NCBI RefSeq assembly: GCF_002204795.1
Contig: NZ_NIXO01000015.1
Span: 45,980 to 109,979, forward strand
Direction of reading: 5' to 3'
DNA length: 64,000 bases
Source of the DNA: Pseudomonas sp. K2I15
Lineage (GTDB): Bacteria; Pseudomonadota; Gammaproteobacteria; Pseudomonadales; Pseudomonadaceae
Shown here: positions 37,198 through 46,409 of the stretch, in pieces
Position numbering within the stretch: position 1 is the first letter of the stretch
Layout of the letters: every line of letters starts with the position of its first letter
Notes under the pieces: generated by a model
What the model was told of the DNA's origin: nothing
Seen by the model: only the letters and a program-made list of their open reading frames with translations
Database searches by the model: none
Position numbers and translations under genes: made by a program

Positions 37198-38061
37198 TCA
37201 AAGTTGGTTGAGCGGAATCTTCAGGTAAACCACCCCATTGTCCTCCGCCGGCGGCATCACCCCGGCCCGCACATTCACCTGAATCGCCGGCAGCAACAAC
37301 GTCGGCATGCCCAACCCGGCATCCCGTGTGGTGCGCATCTCGACAAACTCGGCTTCATCCACCCCGTCATGCACATGAATATTGCCTGCCCGTTGTTCAG
37401 CCACCGTGGTCATGCACTTGGCGGCGCGGCCTTCGGGCGGGTAGTCATGGCACACGTACAGCCGGGTTTGCGGCGCGAAGGCCAACAACTTGCGCATCGA
37501 CGCATACAGCTGGTGCGCATCACCACCGGGGAAGTCACAGCGCGCCGTGCCCACATCCGGCATGAACAAGGTGTCGCCCACCAGAATCAACTGATCTTCA
37601 ATCAGGTAAGCCATGTCTGCCGGCGTATGCCCAGGCACATGCAGCGCCTGGGCCTTCAGCTTACCGATGTGAAAAACCTCATCCGGCGCAAACAAATGGT
37701 CGAACTGCGACCCGTCCACCCGAAACTCCGGCTCCAGGTTGAACAGGTTCTTGAATACACCCTGCACCTTGCTGATGGACTCGCCAATCGCGATCTTGCC
37801 GCCCAACTGCCGACGCAAATACGGCGCCGCCGACAAGTGGTCCGCATGGGCATGGGTTTCCAGCAACCACTGCACCTGCAAGCCATGCTCGCGCACAAAC
37901 GCGACCACCTTGTCCGCCTGGCCGGTGCCGGTGCGGCCGGAGGCCGGGTCGTAATTGAGCACCGAATCAACGATGGCGCAGGGGCCACCGTCCGTTTCAT
38001 AGACGACGTAGGTGTAGGTCGACGACGCCTCGTCCAGAAAGGATTGAATCAACGCTGACAT
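37198..38061 (-). CDS. MBL-fold persulfide dioxygenase-like protein
   Basis: A 287-residue metallo-beta-lactamase-fold protein with the metal motif LETHAHADHLSAAPYLRR, then GHTPADMAYLIEDQLILVGDTLFMPDVGTARCDFPGG and VCHDYPPEGR. These marks are typical of ETHE1/Blh-type persulfide dioxygenases, which oxidise glutathione persulfide to sulfite with one Fe. It is divergent from the SQR gene. The pairing SQR to persulfide to PDO to sulfite, with sulfite removal by the TauE-like protein, makes chemical sense. Confidence 0.85.
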   Translation of the reverse strand: MSALIQSFLDEASSTYTYVVYETDGGPCAIVDSVLNYDPASGRTGTGQADKVVAFVREHGLQVQWLLETHAHADHLSAAPYLRRQLGGKIAIGESISKVQGVFKNLFNLEPEFRVDGSQFDHLFAPDEVFHIGKLKAQALHVPGHTPADMAYLIEDQLILVGDTLFMPDVGTARCDFPGGDAHQLYASMRKLLAFAPQTRLYVCHDYPPEGRAAKCMTTVAEQRAGNIHVHDGVDEAEFVEMRTTRDAGLGMPTLLLPAIQVNVRAGVMPPAEDNGVVYLKIPLNQL

Positions 38062-38239
38062 GACGGGTTTCCCAGGTGGCTAATGGCGACTTACATTCAG
38101 TGAGGTTTCCACATAACCTTGCGAGCTTAAGTGAATTGAACGACCCGAGGCAAAGGATGGCATCGTGGTGGCAAAAGCTGGGCGTGACGCCGTACGGCAG
38201 CGACCCTTGTGTGCATTGACCATAAAAAGGCCATAACTC

Positions 38240-39484
38240 ATGAACGACCAACACTGGGGACCTACCATCAGTGGCGATATCGTTGTCATCGGTGGCGGCT
38301 CGGCAGGCATCGGCCTGCTGGCCAGCCTGCTCAAGCGCGACCCGCACCTGAATATCATCCTGATCGAACCGAGCGACCACCACTACTACCAGCCTGCGTG
38401 GACGTTGGTGGGCGGCGGCGCCTATGACGTGAAAAAGACCGTGCGCCCCATGGCTGACGTGCTGCCCAACGGCGTCACCTGGATCCAGGCGGCCGTCAGT
38501 GAATTACTGCCCGACGAGCACACCCTGGTACTCGACAGCGGCCAGCGCGTCACCTGGGAAAACCTCATCGTGTGCCCGGGCCTGCGCCTCGCCTGGGAAA
38601 AGATCGAAGGCCTGCCAGAGACCCTCGGCCAGAATGGCGTGACCTCCAACTACAGCTACGAACACGCCGCCTATACCTGGCAACTTGTGCAGCAACTGAA
38701 AAATGGCAAAGCGCTCTTCACCCAGCCGGCCATGCCGATCAAATGCGCCGGCGCCCCGCAAAAGGCCATGTACCTGTCGTGCGATCACTGGCTCAAGCAG
38801 GGTGACCTGAAAAACATCAACGTCGAATTCAACCTGGCCGGCGCTGCCTTGTTTGGCGTAGCGACCTTCGTTCCGCCGCTGATGAAGTACGTTGAAAAGT
38901 ATTCCGCGCAACTCGCGTTCAACTCCAACCTGGTCAAGGTCGACGGCCCGGCGCGCAGGGCCTGGTTCGAAATCAAGGACGCTGAAGGCAATGTGCGCGT
39001 CGAAGAGAAAACCTTCGACCTGCTGCACGTCGTCCCGCCGCAAGTCTCCCCGGACTTCATCCGCCAAAGCCCCCTGGCCGATGCCGCCGGCTGGTGCGAA
39101 GTAAATCCCCAAAGCCTGCAACACCTGCGCTACCCGCACATCTTCGGCCTGGGCGACGTGTGCTCCACCACCAACGCCAAAACTGCAGCCGCCGCGCGCA
39201 AGCAAATCGTGGTGGTTGCGCAAAACCTGCTGGCCCTGCGCAAACAGGCGCCGCTGCCCCTCAAGTACGACGGCTACGGTTCGTGCCCGCTGACGGTGGA
39301 GAAGGGCAAGGTGGTACTGGCCGAGTTCGGCTATGGCGGCAAGCTGCTGCCGACTTTCCCCCTCGACCCGACGGTGGCGCGGCGTTCGGCGTGGTTCCTC
39401 AAGGCGAGCTTCCTGCCGTGGTTCTACTGGAACGGCATGCTCAAGGGCCGCGAATGGCTGACCCGTCTGGCCAAGGTGGATTGA
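38240..39484 (+). CDS. Sulfide:quinone oxidoreductase-like flavoprotein
   Basis: A 414-residue SQR-family protein with FAD motif VIGGGSAGIGLLASLLKRD, YYQPAWTLVGGGAYD, a Cys in PIKCAGAPQKAMYLS and the C-terminal IFGLGDVCSTTNAKTAAAARKQ. It oxidises sulfide and reduces quinone at the membrane face. The divergent persulfide dioxygenase and the downstream TauE-like gene (9 bp away) support sulfide detoxification. Confidence 0.88.
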   Translation: MNDQHWGPTISGDIVVIGGGSAGIGLLASLLKRDPHLNIILIEPSDHHYYQPAWTLVGGGAYDVKKTVRPMADVLPNGVTWIQAAVSELLPDEHTLVLDSGQRVTWENLIVCPGLRLAWEKIEGLPETLGQNGVTSNYSYEHAAYTWQLVQQLKNGKALFTQPAMPIKCAGAPQKAMYLSCDHWLKQGDLKNINVEFNLAGAALFGVATFVPPLMKYVEKYSAQLAFNSNLVKVDGPARRAWFEIKDAEGNVRVEEKTFDLLHVVPPQVSPDFIRQSPLADAAGWCEVNPQSLQHLRYPHIFGLGDVCSTTNAKTAAAARKQIVVVAQNLLALRKQAPLPLKYDGYGSCPLTVEKGKVVLAEFGYGGKLLPTFPLDPTVARRSAWFLKASFLPWFYWNGMLKGREWLTRLAKVD

Positions 39485-39493
39485 GGCAACCCT

Positions 39494-40300
39494 ATGCTGC
39501 TGGCAAGTTTTCTGGGCGTGTTGATGGGGTTGGTCATGGGCTTGACCGGTGCCGGAGGCGGCATTCTTGGCGTCCCGGCGTTGGTGCTGGGGCTGGGGTT
39601 GACCATGACCCAGGCCGCGCCCGTGTCGTTGTTCGCGGTGGGCGCGGCTGCTGCCGTGGGGGCTGTCGATGGCTTGCGCCATGGCCTGGTGCGCTACCGC
39701 GCCGCGCTGCTGATTGCGCTGCTTGGCGCGTTGTTTTCGCCGCTGGGGGTGTTCTTCGCCCATCAGATGTCGGAGAACGTCCTGATGGGCCTGTTCAGTG
39801 CGCTGATGGTGCTAGTGGCTTGGCGCATGCTGCAGCGCGAGAAGCTTGAGGCCGGGCCGAGTGACCACGGCACTGCGTCCTGGGGCCAGAAGAACTGCAT
39901 GCTCGACCAACAGACCGGGCGCTTTTCCTGGACCGCCAAGTGCACGGCCACCCTGGCGGCCCTCGGTGCGGTAACCGGTGCGGTGTCGGGCTTGCTCGGC
40001 GTGGGCGGCGGCTTTCTGATCGTGCCGGCGTTCAAGCAACTGACTGATGTACAGATGCGCGGCATCGTCGCCACCTCGTTGATGGTGATCAGCCTGATCT
40101 CGTTGGTCGGCGTGGTCGGGGCGTTTCATGCCGGGGTCAGTATCGAGCCGATGGGCTGGGTATTTATCGGTTCGAGCATTGTCGGCATGTTGGCGGGCCG
40201 GCGCCTGTGCTCGGTGATCAAGGCGCGCACGTTGCAGGTGGGTTTTGCGACGCTGTGTGTGCTGGTGGCGGTGGGTATGTTGATCAAAGCTTCATTCTGA
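39494..40300 (+). CDS. TauE/SafE-family sulfite/sulfur exporter
   Basis: A 268-residue membrane protein with about eight hydrophobic segments and the two family repeats: GLTGAGGGILGVPALVLGLG near the start and GLLGVGGGFLIVPAFKQL near residue 170. Members export sulfite or organosulfonates. Its gene follows SQR by 9 bp, so export of sulfite made by the PDO is the likely role. Confidence 0.88.
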   Translation: MLLASFLGVLMGLVMGLTGAGGGILGVPALVLGLGLTMTQAAPVSLFAVGAAAAVGAVDGLRHGLVRYRAALLIALLGALFSPLGVFFAHQMSENVLMGLFSALMVLVAWRMLQREKLEAGPSDHGTASWGQKNCMLDQQTGRFSWTAKCTATLAALGAVTGAVSGLLGVGGGFLIVPAFKQLTDVQMRGIVATSLMVISLISLVGVVGAFHAGVSIEPMGWVFIGSSIVGMLAGRRLCSVIKARTLQVGFATLCVLVAVGMLIKASF

Positions 40301-40331
40301 GCTCCAACCTCATCCCATCGAATCCCCCACC

Positions 40332-40346
40332 CACTACCCAAGTAGC
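40332..40346. promoter_or_regulatory. Candidate PQQ-cluster operator before the FIST gene
   Basis: CACTACCCAAGTAGC resembles the TACCAAGGTAGTA motif found before other PQQ-cluster genes; it has a C insertion-like shift in the middle. It lies about 60 bp before the FIST start. Confidence 0.4.
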
Positions 40347-40400
40347 ATAGGTCCCGCTCCCCAGCCTTCGTACACTCATGCCTCATACGGGGAGTCGGCG

Positions 40401-41558
40401 ATGCATCAGAGTGAAGGCGTAGTCAGTGCCATGTCCGAGGCCAGCGATGCCTGGCAGGCGGCCGACGAACTGGCGCGCCAACTGCTGCATCCGCACCTGG
40501 GTTTTGTGTTGTTCTTTTGCTCTGCCTCCTACGACCTGCAGGCCCTCGGCCAGGCCCTGCAACAGCGCTTCGGCAGCATCCGCCTGGTGGGTTGTACCAG
40601 CGCCGGCGAAATCACCCCGCAAGGCTACGGCCGCAACTGCATCACCGCCGTCGGCTTTGCCTACTCGCACTTCTCCATCGCCACGGAACTGATCGACCAG
40701 GTGGAGCACTTCAGCCTGATCGACGCCCAGCAAATGGTCGAACGGCTGGTGGGCGGCTGTCGCAGCAACAGCCTGGCGCCGATCAAGGGCAACAGCTTCG
40801 CCCTGACCTTGCTCGACGGCCTGGCCAGCCGCGAGGAAATAGTCCTCGCAGCCTTGAGTGCCGCCCTGGGCGATATCCCGCACTTCGGCGGCTCGGCAGG
40901 CGATGACAACCACCTGACCCACACCCACGTGTACTTCGGCGGCGAATTCCGCAGCGGCGCGGCGGTGGTGGTGCTGGTCAACACCTGGCTCGACTTCGAG
41001 GTCTTCACCACCCATCACATCTTGCCTCGGGAAGAAAAACTGGTGGTGACCGGCGCCGACAGTGCCTCACGCCGGGTCTTCGAGCTCAACGCCGAGCCGG
41101 CTGCCGAAGAGTACGCCCGGCATATCGGCGTGGCCGTCGCCGACCTTGATCACCGGGTGTTCGCCGCCCATCCCTTGGCGGTGCGCATCAATCACCAGTA
41201 CTACGTGCGCGCGATCCAGCAGGTGCATGAGGACTTGAGCCTGAGTTTCTACTGCGCCGTGGAGAACGGCATCGTGCTGACGGTGATGACACCGGGTGAG
41301 ATTTTGCCGAACCTGCAAAACCTGTTCGACGGCCTGCAAGCGCGCCTCGGCGAACTGCTGCTGACCCTCGGCTGCGACTGCTTCCTCAGGCGCCTGGAGC
41401 TGGAAGACAGCGGCGCCCTGGAACAGATCGGTGGATTTTTACAGGACCACCGGGTGATGGGTTTCAACACCTACGGAGAACAGTTCAATGGCATGCACAT
41501 CAACCAAACCTTCACCGGGGTTGCCATTGCCCGAGGTCGCGCCCCTGGACCGCGATGA
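40401..41558 (+). CDS. FIST-domain sensory protein
   Basis: A 385-residue protein with FIST N (LGFVLFFCSASYDLQALGQALQQRF; VGCTSAGEITPQGYGRNC; HFGGSAGDD) and FIST C domains (MGFNTYGEQFNGMHINQTF at the end). FIST domains are small-ligand sensors. The gene overlaps the following hybrid kinase gene by 71 bp in another frame, so the two are probably co-translated and the FIST protein may feed ligand information to the kinase. PAO1 has the same pair at PA1975-PA1976 beside its ethanol-oxidation regulators (from memory). ATG is preceded by GGGGAG. Confidence 0.9.
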   Translation: MHQSEGVVSAMSEASDAWQAADELARQLLHPHLGFVLFFCSASYDLQALGQALQQRFGSIRLVGCTSAGEITPQGYGRNCITAVGFAYSHFSIATELIDQVEHFSLIDAQQMVERLVGGCRSNSLAPIKGNSFALTLLDGLASREEIVLAALSAALGDIPHFGGSAGDDNHLTHTHVYFGGEFRSGAAVVVLVNTWLDFEVFTTHHILPREEKLVVTGADSASRRVFELNAEPAAEEYARHIGVAVADLDHRVFAAHPLAVRINHQYYVRAIQQVHEDLSLSFYCAVENGIVLTVMTPGEILPNLQNLFDGLQARLGELLLTLGCDCFLRRLELEDSGALEQIGGFLQDHRVMGFNTYGEQFNGMHINQTFTGVAIARGRAPGPR

Positions 41559-43482
41559 ACTGTTGGCCGAAGTGGCGCAGCTGCGTGTGGACAACCACAA
41601 GCTGGCACGGATCAACGCGGCGCTGATCGAGCGCATCGAGTCTGGCGTGGCCCAGGGTAATGACCCTTACACCACCTTCCAGCATTCGGTGGTGCTGGCC
41701 GAACAAGTGCGCGAGCGTACCGACGCGCTGAACCAGGCGATGGCCGAACTCAGGGCCAGCAACCACTTGCTGATCGACGCCCAACTGCGCGCCGAAACCT
41801 TGCGCCGGGAACAGGCGGCGGCGCAAAAGGCGCAGGAAAGCGAGCGCTGGATTCGCCTGATCACCGACCATGTGCCGGCGCTGATCGCCTACCTCAACGC
41901 CGAGCTGGTCTACGAGTTCACCAACAAGGTGTATGAGGAATGGTACTGCTGGCCGCGGGGCGCGATGCTCGGGCGCAGCCTGTTGGAGGTGCACAGCCAG
42001 CAGCATTACCAGCGGCTTGAAGCCTACGTCGCCCGAGCCCTGGCCGGGGAGAGCGTGACCTTCGAGTTTTCTGAAACCAACCTCAACAATCAGGAGCGCT
42101 ACATGCTGCGCTCCTACGTGCCCAATCGCCTGGCCAGCGGCGAAGTAGTGGGGATCTTCGTGCTGATCCGCGATATCACCGAACGCCGCCGCACCGCCGA
42201 AGCCTTGCATCAGGCCTATCAAAACCTGGAAGTTCGGGTGCGCGAGCGCACGGTGGAGCTGACGTCCCTCAATGACCAACTGCTGCGCGAAATCGACGAA
42301 CGCCGCCGCGTGGAGTCGCGCCTGCGGGAAGCCAAACTTGAGGCTGAGCAGGCCAACCTGTCGAAAACCAAATTCCTCGCCGCCGTCAGCCATGACCTGC
42401 TGCAACCGCTCAACGCCGCACGGCTGTTCACCAGCGCCTTACTGGAGCGACGCGACCCGGTAGCCAACGAAACCCTGGTGCGCAATGTCAGCAATTCCCT
42501 GGAAGATGTGGAAAACCTGCTGAGCACCCTGGTGGATATTTCCAAGCTGGACGCCGGGGTGATCAAAGCCGATATCGCGCCATTCGCCCTGAGTGAATTG
42601 CTGGAGAACCTGGCCGCCGAGTACACCGAACTGGCCCGCAGCGAAGGGCTGGAGTTGCACTTCATCGGGTGTTCGGCGCTGGTGCGCAGTGACATCCAGT
42701 TGCTGGCGCGGATCCTGCGCAACCTGCTGAGCAACGCCATTCGCTACACCTACAGCGGCCGGCTGGTGCTGGGTTGCCGTCGGCATCACCAGCGGTTGTC
42801 GATCCAGGTCTGGGACAGCGGCATGGGCATCGCCGAGGAGCGGCTGGAGGAAATTTTCCAGGAGTTCAAGCGCGGGGACGTGCAGCGGCCGGACCAGGAT
42901 CGCGGGCTGGGATTGGGCCTGGCCATCGTCGAGAAGATCGCCGGGATCCTGGGGCACCGGATCACCGTGCGGTCATGGCCGGGCAAGGGCTCGATGTTTG
43001 GTGTGGAAGTGCCGCTGAGCGCCACGGCGCCCAAGGCCTTGCCGGCTCCGCTGATGAGCGAGCCGATGCTGGAACGTTTGCAGGGCGCGCGAGTGTGGGT
43101 GCTGGATAACGACGCGGCAATTTGCGCGGGCATGCGCACGTTGCTGGAAGGCTGGGGATGCCGCGTGGTAACGGCCTTGTCGGAACAGGATCTGGCGCGG
43201 CAGGTGGATAACTACCATGCCGAGGCCGACCTGCTGATTGCCGACTATCACCTGGATAATGAGCAGAACGGTGTGGACGCGGTGGCCCGCATCAACGCGC
43301 GGCGAGCCAGTGCGATCCCGGCGATGATGATTACGGCCAACTACAGCAATGAGCTCAAGCAGCAGATTCGGGAGCTGGGGCATATGTTGATGCACAAGCC
43401 GGTCAAACCGATGAAGCTCAAGACGGCGATGAGTCACCTGCTCTGTAGGAGCGAGCTTGCTCGCGAAAATCGCCAACGATAA
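41488..43482 (+). CDS. PAS-hybrid histidine kinase (ErcS'-like) with REP-derived tail
   Basis: A 664-residue cytoplasmic-type kinase without a clear membrane segment: N-terminal coiled coil (about 20-120), PAS (about 120-235), a second coiled coil, HisKA with His302 in AAVSHDLLQPLNAARL, HATPase (NLLSNAIRYT; WDSGMGIAEERL; GLGLGLAIVEK) and a C-terminal receiver with the phospho-Asp in LIADYHLD. Its likely partner is the LuxR-type regulator convergent to it. The last ~13 residues (CRSELARENRQR) are encoded by a REPIN arm, so the native end was overwritten or extended by a REP insertion. Resembles PA1976 ErcS'. Confidence 0.9.
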   Translation: MACTSTKPSPGLPLPEVAPLDRDELLAEVAQLRVDNHKLARINAALIERIESGVAQGNDPYTTFQHSVVLAEQVRERTDALNQAMAELRASNHLLIDAQLRAETLRREQAAAQKAQESERWIRLITDHVPALIAYLNAELVYEFTNKVYEEWYCWPRGAMLGRSLLEVHSQQHYQRLEAYVARALAGESVTFEFSETNLNNQERYMLRSYVPNRLASGEVVGIFVLIRDITERRRTAEALHQAYQNLEVRVRERTVELTSLNDQLLREIDERRRVESRLREAKLEAEQANLSKTKFLAAVSHDLLQPLNAARLFTSALLERRDPVANETLVRNVSNSLEDVENLLSTLVDISKLDAGVIKADIAPFALSELLENLAAEYTELARSEGLELHFIGCSALVRSDIQLLARILRNLLSNAIRYTYSGRLVLGCRRHHQRLSIQVWDSGMGIAEERLEEIFQEFKRGDVQRPDQDRGLGLGLAIVEKIAGILGHRITVRSWPGKGSMFGVEVPLSATAPKALPAPLMSEPMLERLQGARVWVLDNDAAICAGMRTLLEGWGCRVVTALSEQDLARQVDNYHAEADLLIADYHLDNEQNGVDAVARINARRASAIPAMMITANYSNELKQQIRELGHMLMHKPVKPMKLKTAMSHLLCRSELARENRQR

Positions 43483-43542
43483 CGCGCGGCATCAGGTTCC
43501 CCGGGGGCCCTTGAGTTTTTCGCGAGCAAGCTCGCTCCTACA
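43444..43542. repeat. REPIN (TGTAGGAGCGAGC type) overlapping a kinase gene end
   Basis: Inverted REP arms TGTAGGAGCGAGCTTGCTCG and CGAGCAAGCTCGCTCCTACA. The first arm is inside the kinase coding region; the second is just before the convergent regulator's stop. Confidence 0.95.
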
Positions 43543-43550
43543 AAGAGCTC

Positions 43551-44216
43551 TCAGCGCCTGAGGTACGAGCCGAAGTCGATATCACCCGCACTCAAAATCG
43601 CCTGCACCCGGTTATGCACATTCAACTTGCGCAAAATCGCCGACACATGGGCCTTCACTGTGGTCTCGGCAATCTCCAGCGTATAGGCAATCTGCTTGTT
43701 CGACTCGCCCTTGGTCATTCGCTCCAGCACCAGTAACTGCTTGCGCGTCAGGGCTTGCAGCAGTTCCGGCGCAAACCCCGGGTTCTCGTTCATCCGCCGG
43801 TGGGTGCCGGTTTTCTGGCTGCGAATAATGTCCGGCGGCAAGTACACATTGCCGTTGAGTATCTGCTGGATCGCCTCGGTCATTTGCAGCCTGGGCGACG
43901 ACTTGGTGATAAACCCCACTGCGCCATAGGTGATGGCTTGCAGCACGATTTGCTTGTCTTGTTCGGCAGACACGATCACCACCGGAATCGTCGGCGACTC
44001 GTTGCGCAGGTTGATCAGGCCATTGAGCCCGTGCATGCCGGGCATGTTCAGGTCCAGCAGGATCAGGTCCAGGTCATCGTGCTCCAGGGTCAGTGCCAGG
44101 GCGCTTTCCAGGTCGGCGGTTTCCATCACTTCGCTGCCCGGGAAACCATCGCTGATGACGTTGTGGATCGCTTCGCGAAACAGCGGGTGATCGTCGGCAA
44201 TCAGAATTTTGTACAT
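43551..44216 (-). CDS. LuxR/NarL-type response regulator of PQQ alcohol oxidation (ErbR/AgmR/PedR1-like)
   Basis: A 221-residue regulator. Receiver domain with acidic pocket IADDHPLF and phospho-Asp55 in [10 protein letters not shown]; LuxR HTH at about 153-212 ([48 protein letters not shown]). Location and sequence match the regulator called AgmR, ErbR or PedR1, which activates quinoprotein ethanol oxidation and associated genes. It lies 24 bp after the rhodanese-like gene, and thus may share that gene's palindrome-containing promoter, which would allow autoregulation. Confidence 0.88.
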   Translation of the reverse strand: MYKILIADDHPLFREAIHNVISDGFPGSEVMETADLESALALTLEHDDLDLILLDLNMPGMHGLNGLINLRNESPTIPVVIVSAEQDKQIVLQAITYGAVGFITKSSPRLQMTEAIQQILNGNVYLPPDIIRSQKTGTHRRMNENPGFAPELLQALTRKQLLVLERMTKGESNKQIAYTLEIAETTVKAHVSAILRKLNVHNRVQAILSAGDIDFGSYLRR

Positions 44217-44240
44217 GGCCGTTCACCTTATTATTGTTGA

Positions 44241-44780
44241 TTATTGAAAAGGCTCGGGTTGCGCGGGCGCAACGGGCAGCTTTGCCGCTTCCCATGCATC
44301 CAGACCATCGCGGTACCAGTACACAGAGGTATAGCCCAGGCTGGCCGCCCGTTTTACCGCGTTCCAACTCAGCCAGCAATCGGAGCGGCAATAGAACACC
44401 AGCGGTTGCGCCAGGCTCCCGGCCGTCAGCTTATACAGGTGCCGGGCAAAATAGCCCTGCCATTCCGGCGTCAGGTCGCCGTCGCCGGTATTGGCCAGCC
44501 AATGGCTGCCGGGCAGGTTGGCGTGGGGCTGGTCTTCGATGAAGCGCCCTTGCAGCCATTGGCGGCGGTACACGTCGACCAATACCGGTGCCGGCGTTTG
44601 GCGCAGCAGTGTTTGCAGGGCAGGGGTGTCGACGATGGTCGCACCCGGCAGTTGCTCGGGCGTGGGGCTGCGGTACAGGTTGATGCGGTAGCCATCATTG
44701 GAAAACAGCGCGGTGTCGGCATGGGCATTGGCCCATAGCAGGCACAGCAGCGCGAACAGAGAAAATCGAGCGGGCAGCAT
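44241..44780 (-). CDS. PQQ-associated rhodanese-like protein with CRSDCW motif
   Basis: A 179-residue protein with a signal peptide (LFALLCLLWANAHADT) and a rhodanese-like C-terminal domain that ends in FYCRSDCWLSWNAVKRA. This matches the family found next to PQQ alcohol dehydrogenases and annotated 'PQQ-dependent catabolism-associated CXXCW motif protein' (TIGR03865). The function is unknown; a periplasmic redox role is possible because of the paired Cys. Confidence 0.88.
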   Translation of the reverse strand: MLPARFSLFALLCLLWANAHADTALFSNDGYRINLYRSPTPEQLPGATIVDTPALQTLLRQTPAPVLVDVYRRQWLQGRFIEDQPHANLPGSHWLANTGDGDLTPEWQGYFARHLYKLTAGSLAQPLVFYCRSDCWLSWNAVKRAASLGYTSVYWYRDGLDAWEAAKLPVAPAQPEPFQ

Positions 44781-44856
44781 GGCGGATCCAATCCTTATCG
44801 TTATGCGCCCATTACAGGCCGAACTCGATGCCTTGGGAATGCGACGATAGACAGGT

Positions 44857-44880
44857 AAACCAGTACCAAAGTACTGGTTT
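44857..44880. promoter_or_regulatory. Perfect 24-bp palindrome, candidate operator
   Basis: AAACCAGTAC, CAAA, GTACTGGTTT: perfect 10-bp arms. The core TACCAAAGTACT matches the motif found before other PQQ-cluster genes. It lies about 77 bp before the rhodanese-like gene and 10 bp after the ABC permease stop. It could also act as a hairpin in the RNA; on the plus strand it is followed by TT, but no plus-strand gene ends here. Confidence 0.6.
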
Positions 44881-44889
44881 TTGACGTTC

Positions 44890-45681
44890 TCAGCCTTTTT
44901 TACGCAACGCGGCGTGTTGTGGGTTGAAGGTCAGCACCGCCAGCAGTGTGAACAGCAGGGTCAGGCCCAGGCACACCGCCAGCGCCAGGCCGGTGAAACG
45001 TTCATACAGGGCAAAGCGCACCAGCTCCACCGCATGGGTGAACGGGTTGATGGCGCACAACCAGTACAGCCATTCGCTGGAGTCGCGCATCTTCCACAAC
45101 GGGTACAGCGCCGAAGACAGGAAAAACAGCGGGAAGATCACGAAGTTCATGACCCCGGCAAAGTTCTCCAATTGGCGGATCGCGTTGGACAGCAGCAAGC
45201 CCAGGGCACTGAGCATCAAGGCCACCAGCAGCAACGCCGGCAAGGCGATCAACAAGCCCATGGCCGGCGGTTGCACGCCGTATACCCAGGCAATCCCGAG
45301 GAACCCGTAGACCTGCAGCAGCGAAATCAACGAGGTGGCCAACAACTTGCTGCACAACAGAAAGGTGCGGGGCAGGGGGCTGGTCAACAGCACACGCATG
45401 CTGCCCATCTCCCGGTCGTACACCATCGACAGCGAGCCCTGCATGCCGTTGAACAACAGAATCATGCAGGCCAGCCCCGGGATGATGTACACCTCGTAGG
45501 GGATGTAGGTGTCGTACGGTTCGATCACCGAGATACCCAGGGCGGCCCTGAAGCCTGCGGCAAACACCAACAACCACAGCAGCGGGCGTACCAGGGCGCT
45601 GAGAAACCGCGTGCGCTGCAACACAAAGCGCAACCATTCGCGCAGCACGATGCCGCGCAAGCACTGCCAATAGGCGTTCAT
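44890..45681 (-). CDS. PQQ-system ABC-2 type permease
   Basis: A 263-residue ABC-2 permease with six hydrophobic segments; family region IPGLACMILLFNGMQGSLSMVYDREMGSMRVLLTSPL. It corresponds to the permease of the PedC-like ABC system next to ped/exa genes (TIGR03861-type). It overlaps the ATPase gene by 4 bp. The substrate is unknown. Confidence 0.87.
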   Translation of the reverse strand: MNAYWQCLRGIVLREWLRFVLQRTRFLSALVRPLLWLLVFAAGFRAALGISVIEPYDTYIPYEVYIIPGLACMILLFNGMQGSLSMVYDREMGSMRVLLTSPLPRTFLLCSKLLATSLISLLQVYGFLGIAWVYGVQPPAMGLLIALPALLLVALMLSALGLLLSNAIRQLENFAGVMNFVIFPLFFLSSALYPLWKMRDSSEWLYWLCAINPFTHAVELVRFALYERFTGLALAVCLGLTLLFTLLAVLTFNPQHAALRKKG

Positions 45682-46409
45682 TGCACGGCTCCCGAAGGGG
45701 TCAGGCGGGCGAAGGCGGCGCTCAGGTCACCGCCGTGTTCCAGGCTCAAGGCGTCGGTTTGCCCGCAGGCCACCAGGCGGCCCTGGTGCAGGATCATCAG
45801 GGCATCATCGGGCTGCACTTCGTCCAGCAGGTGGGTGGTCCACAGCACCGTGATCCCCTGTTCGCGGCACAGGCTGCGCAGGTGCTGGTTCAGGGCCAGG
45901 CGGCTGGCCGGGTCGAGGCCCACACTGGCCTCATCAAGCAACAGCAAGCGCGGTTCATGCAGCAGCGCCCGGGCGATTTCCACGCGGCGGCGGTGGCCGC
46001 CGTTGAGTTCGCGCACTCGTTCGCGGCGGCGTTCGGTCAGCCCCTGGCGGGCCAGTTCGGCGTCGACCCGCAAGGCGGTCTGGCGACGGGACAAACCATG
46101 GAGCGCGGCGTGATAGCGCAGGTTTTGCTCCACGTTCAGGTCCAGGTCCAGGGTGCTTTGCTGGAACACCACCCCGAGCTGCTTGAGGGCCGGGCGGGGT
46201 GCATCGCGCAAGGAGTGACCGCCAACCCGGATGTCTCCCGTTTGCAGGTCATAAAGCCGGGTGAGCAGGGCGATCAAGGTCGACTTGCCGGCGCCGTTGG
46301 GGCCCAGCAGCGCGGCAAAGCGCCCCGGTGCGAGGCTGAAACTCACCTCGCGCAGGGCCTGCCTCGCCCCGTAGGCAAAGCTCAGGTCGCTGACGTCCAG
46401 GGCATTCAT
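45678..46409 (-). CDS. PQQ-system ABC transporter ATP-binding protein
   Basis: A 243-residue ATPase with Walker A GPNGAGKST, signature LNGGHRRRVEIARAL and Walker B LLLLDEASVGLDPAS; the signature LNGGHRRR differs from the usual LSGGQ. The start MNALDVSDL at 46409 is preferred; it overlaps the stop of the upstream beta-propeller gene. It pairs with the permease that follows. Confidence 0.87.
   Translation of the reverse strand: MNALDVSDLSFAYGARQALREVSFSLAPGRFAALLGPNGAGKSTLIALLTRLYDLQTGDIRVGGHSLRDAPRPALKQLGVVFQQSTLDLDLNVEQNLRYHAALHGLSRRQTALRVDAELARQGLTERRRERVRELNGGHRRRVEIARALLHEPRLLLLDEASVGLDPASRLALNQHLRSLCREQGITVLWTTHLLDEVQPDDALMILHQGRLVACGQTDALSLEHGGDLSAAFARLTPSGAVQ

Noticed and set aside
38062..38239. 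A sigma-54 promoter or BigR-type operator before the SQR gene
   Set aside because: TGGCATCG...GGTGGCAA does not keep the needed TGGC-N8-TGC spacing, and no convincing dyad was found.
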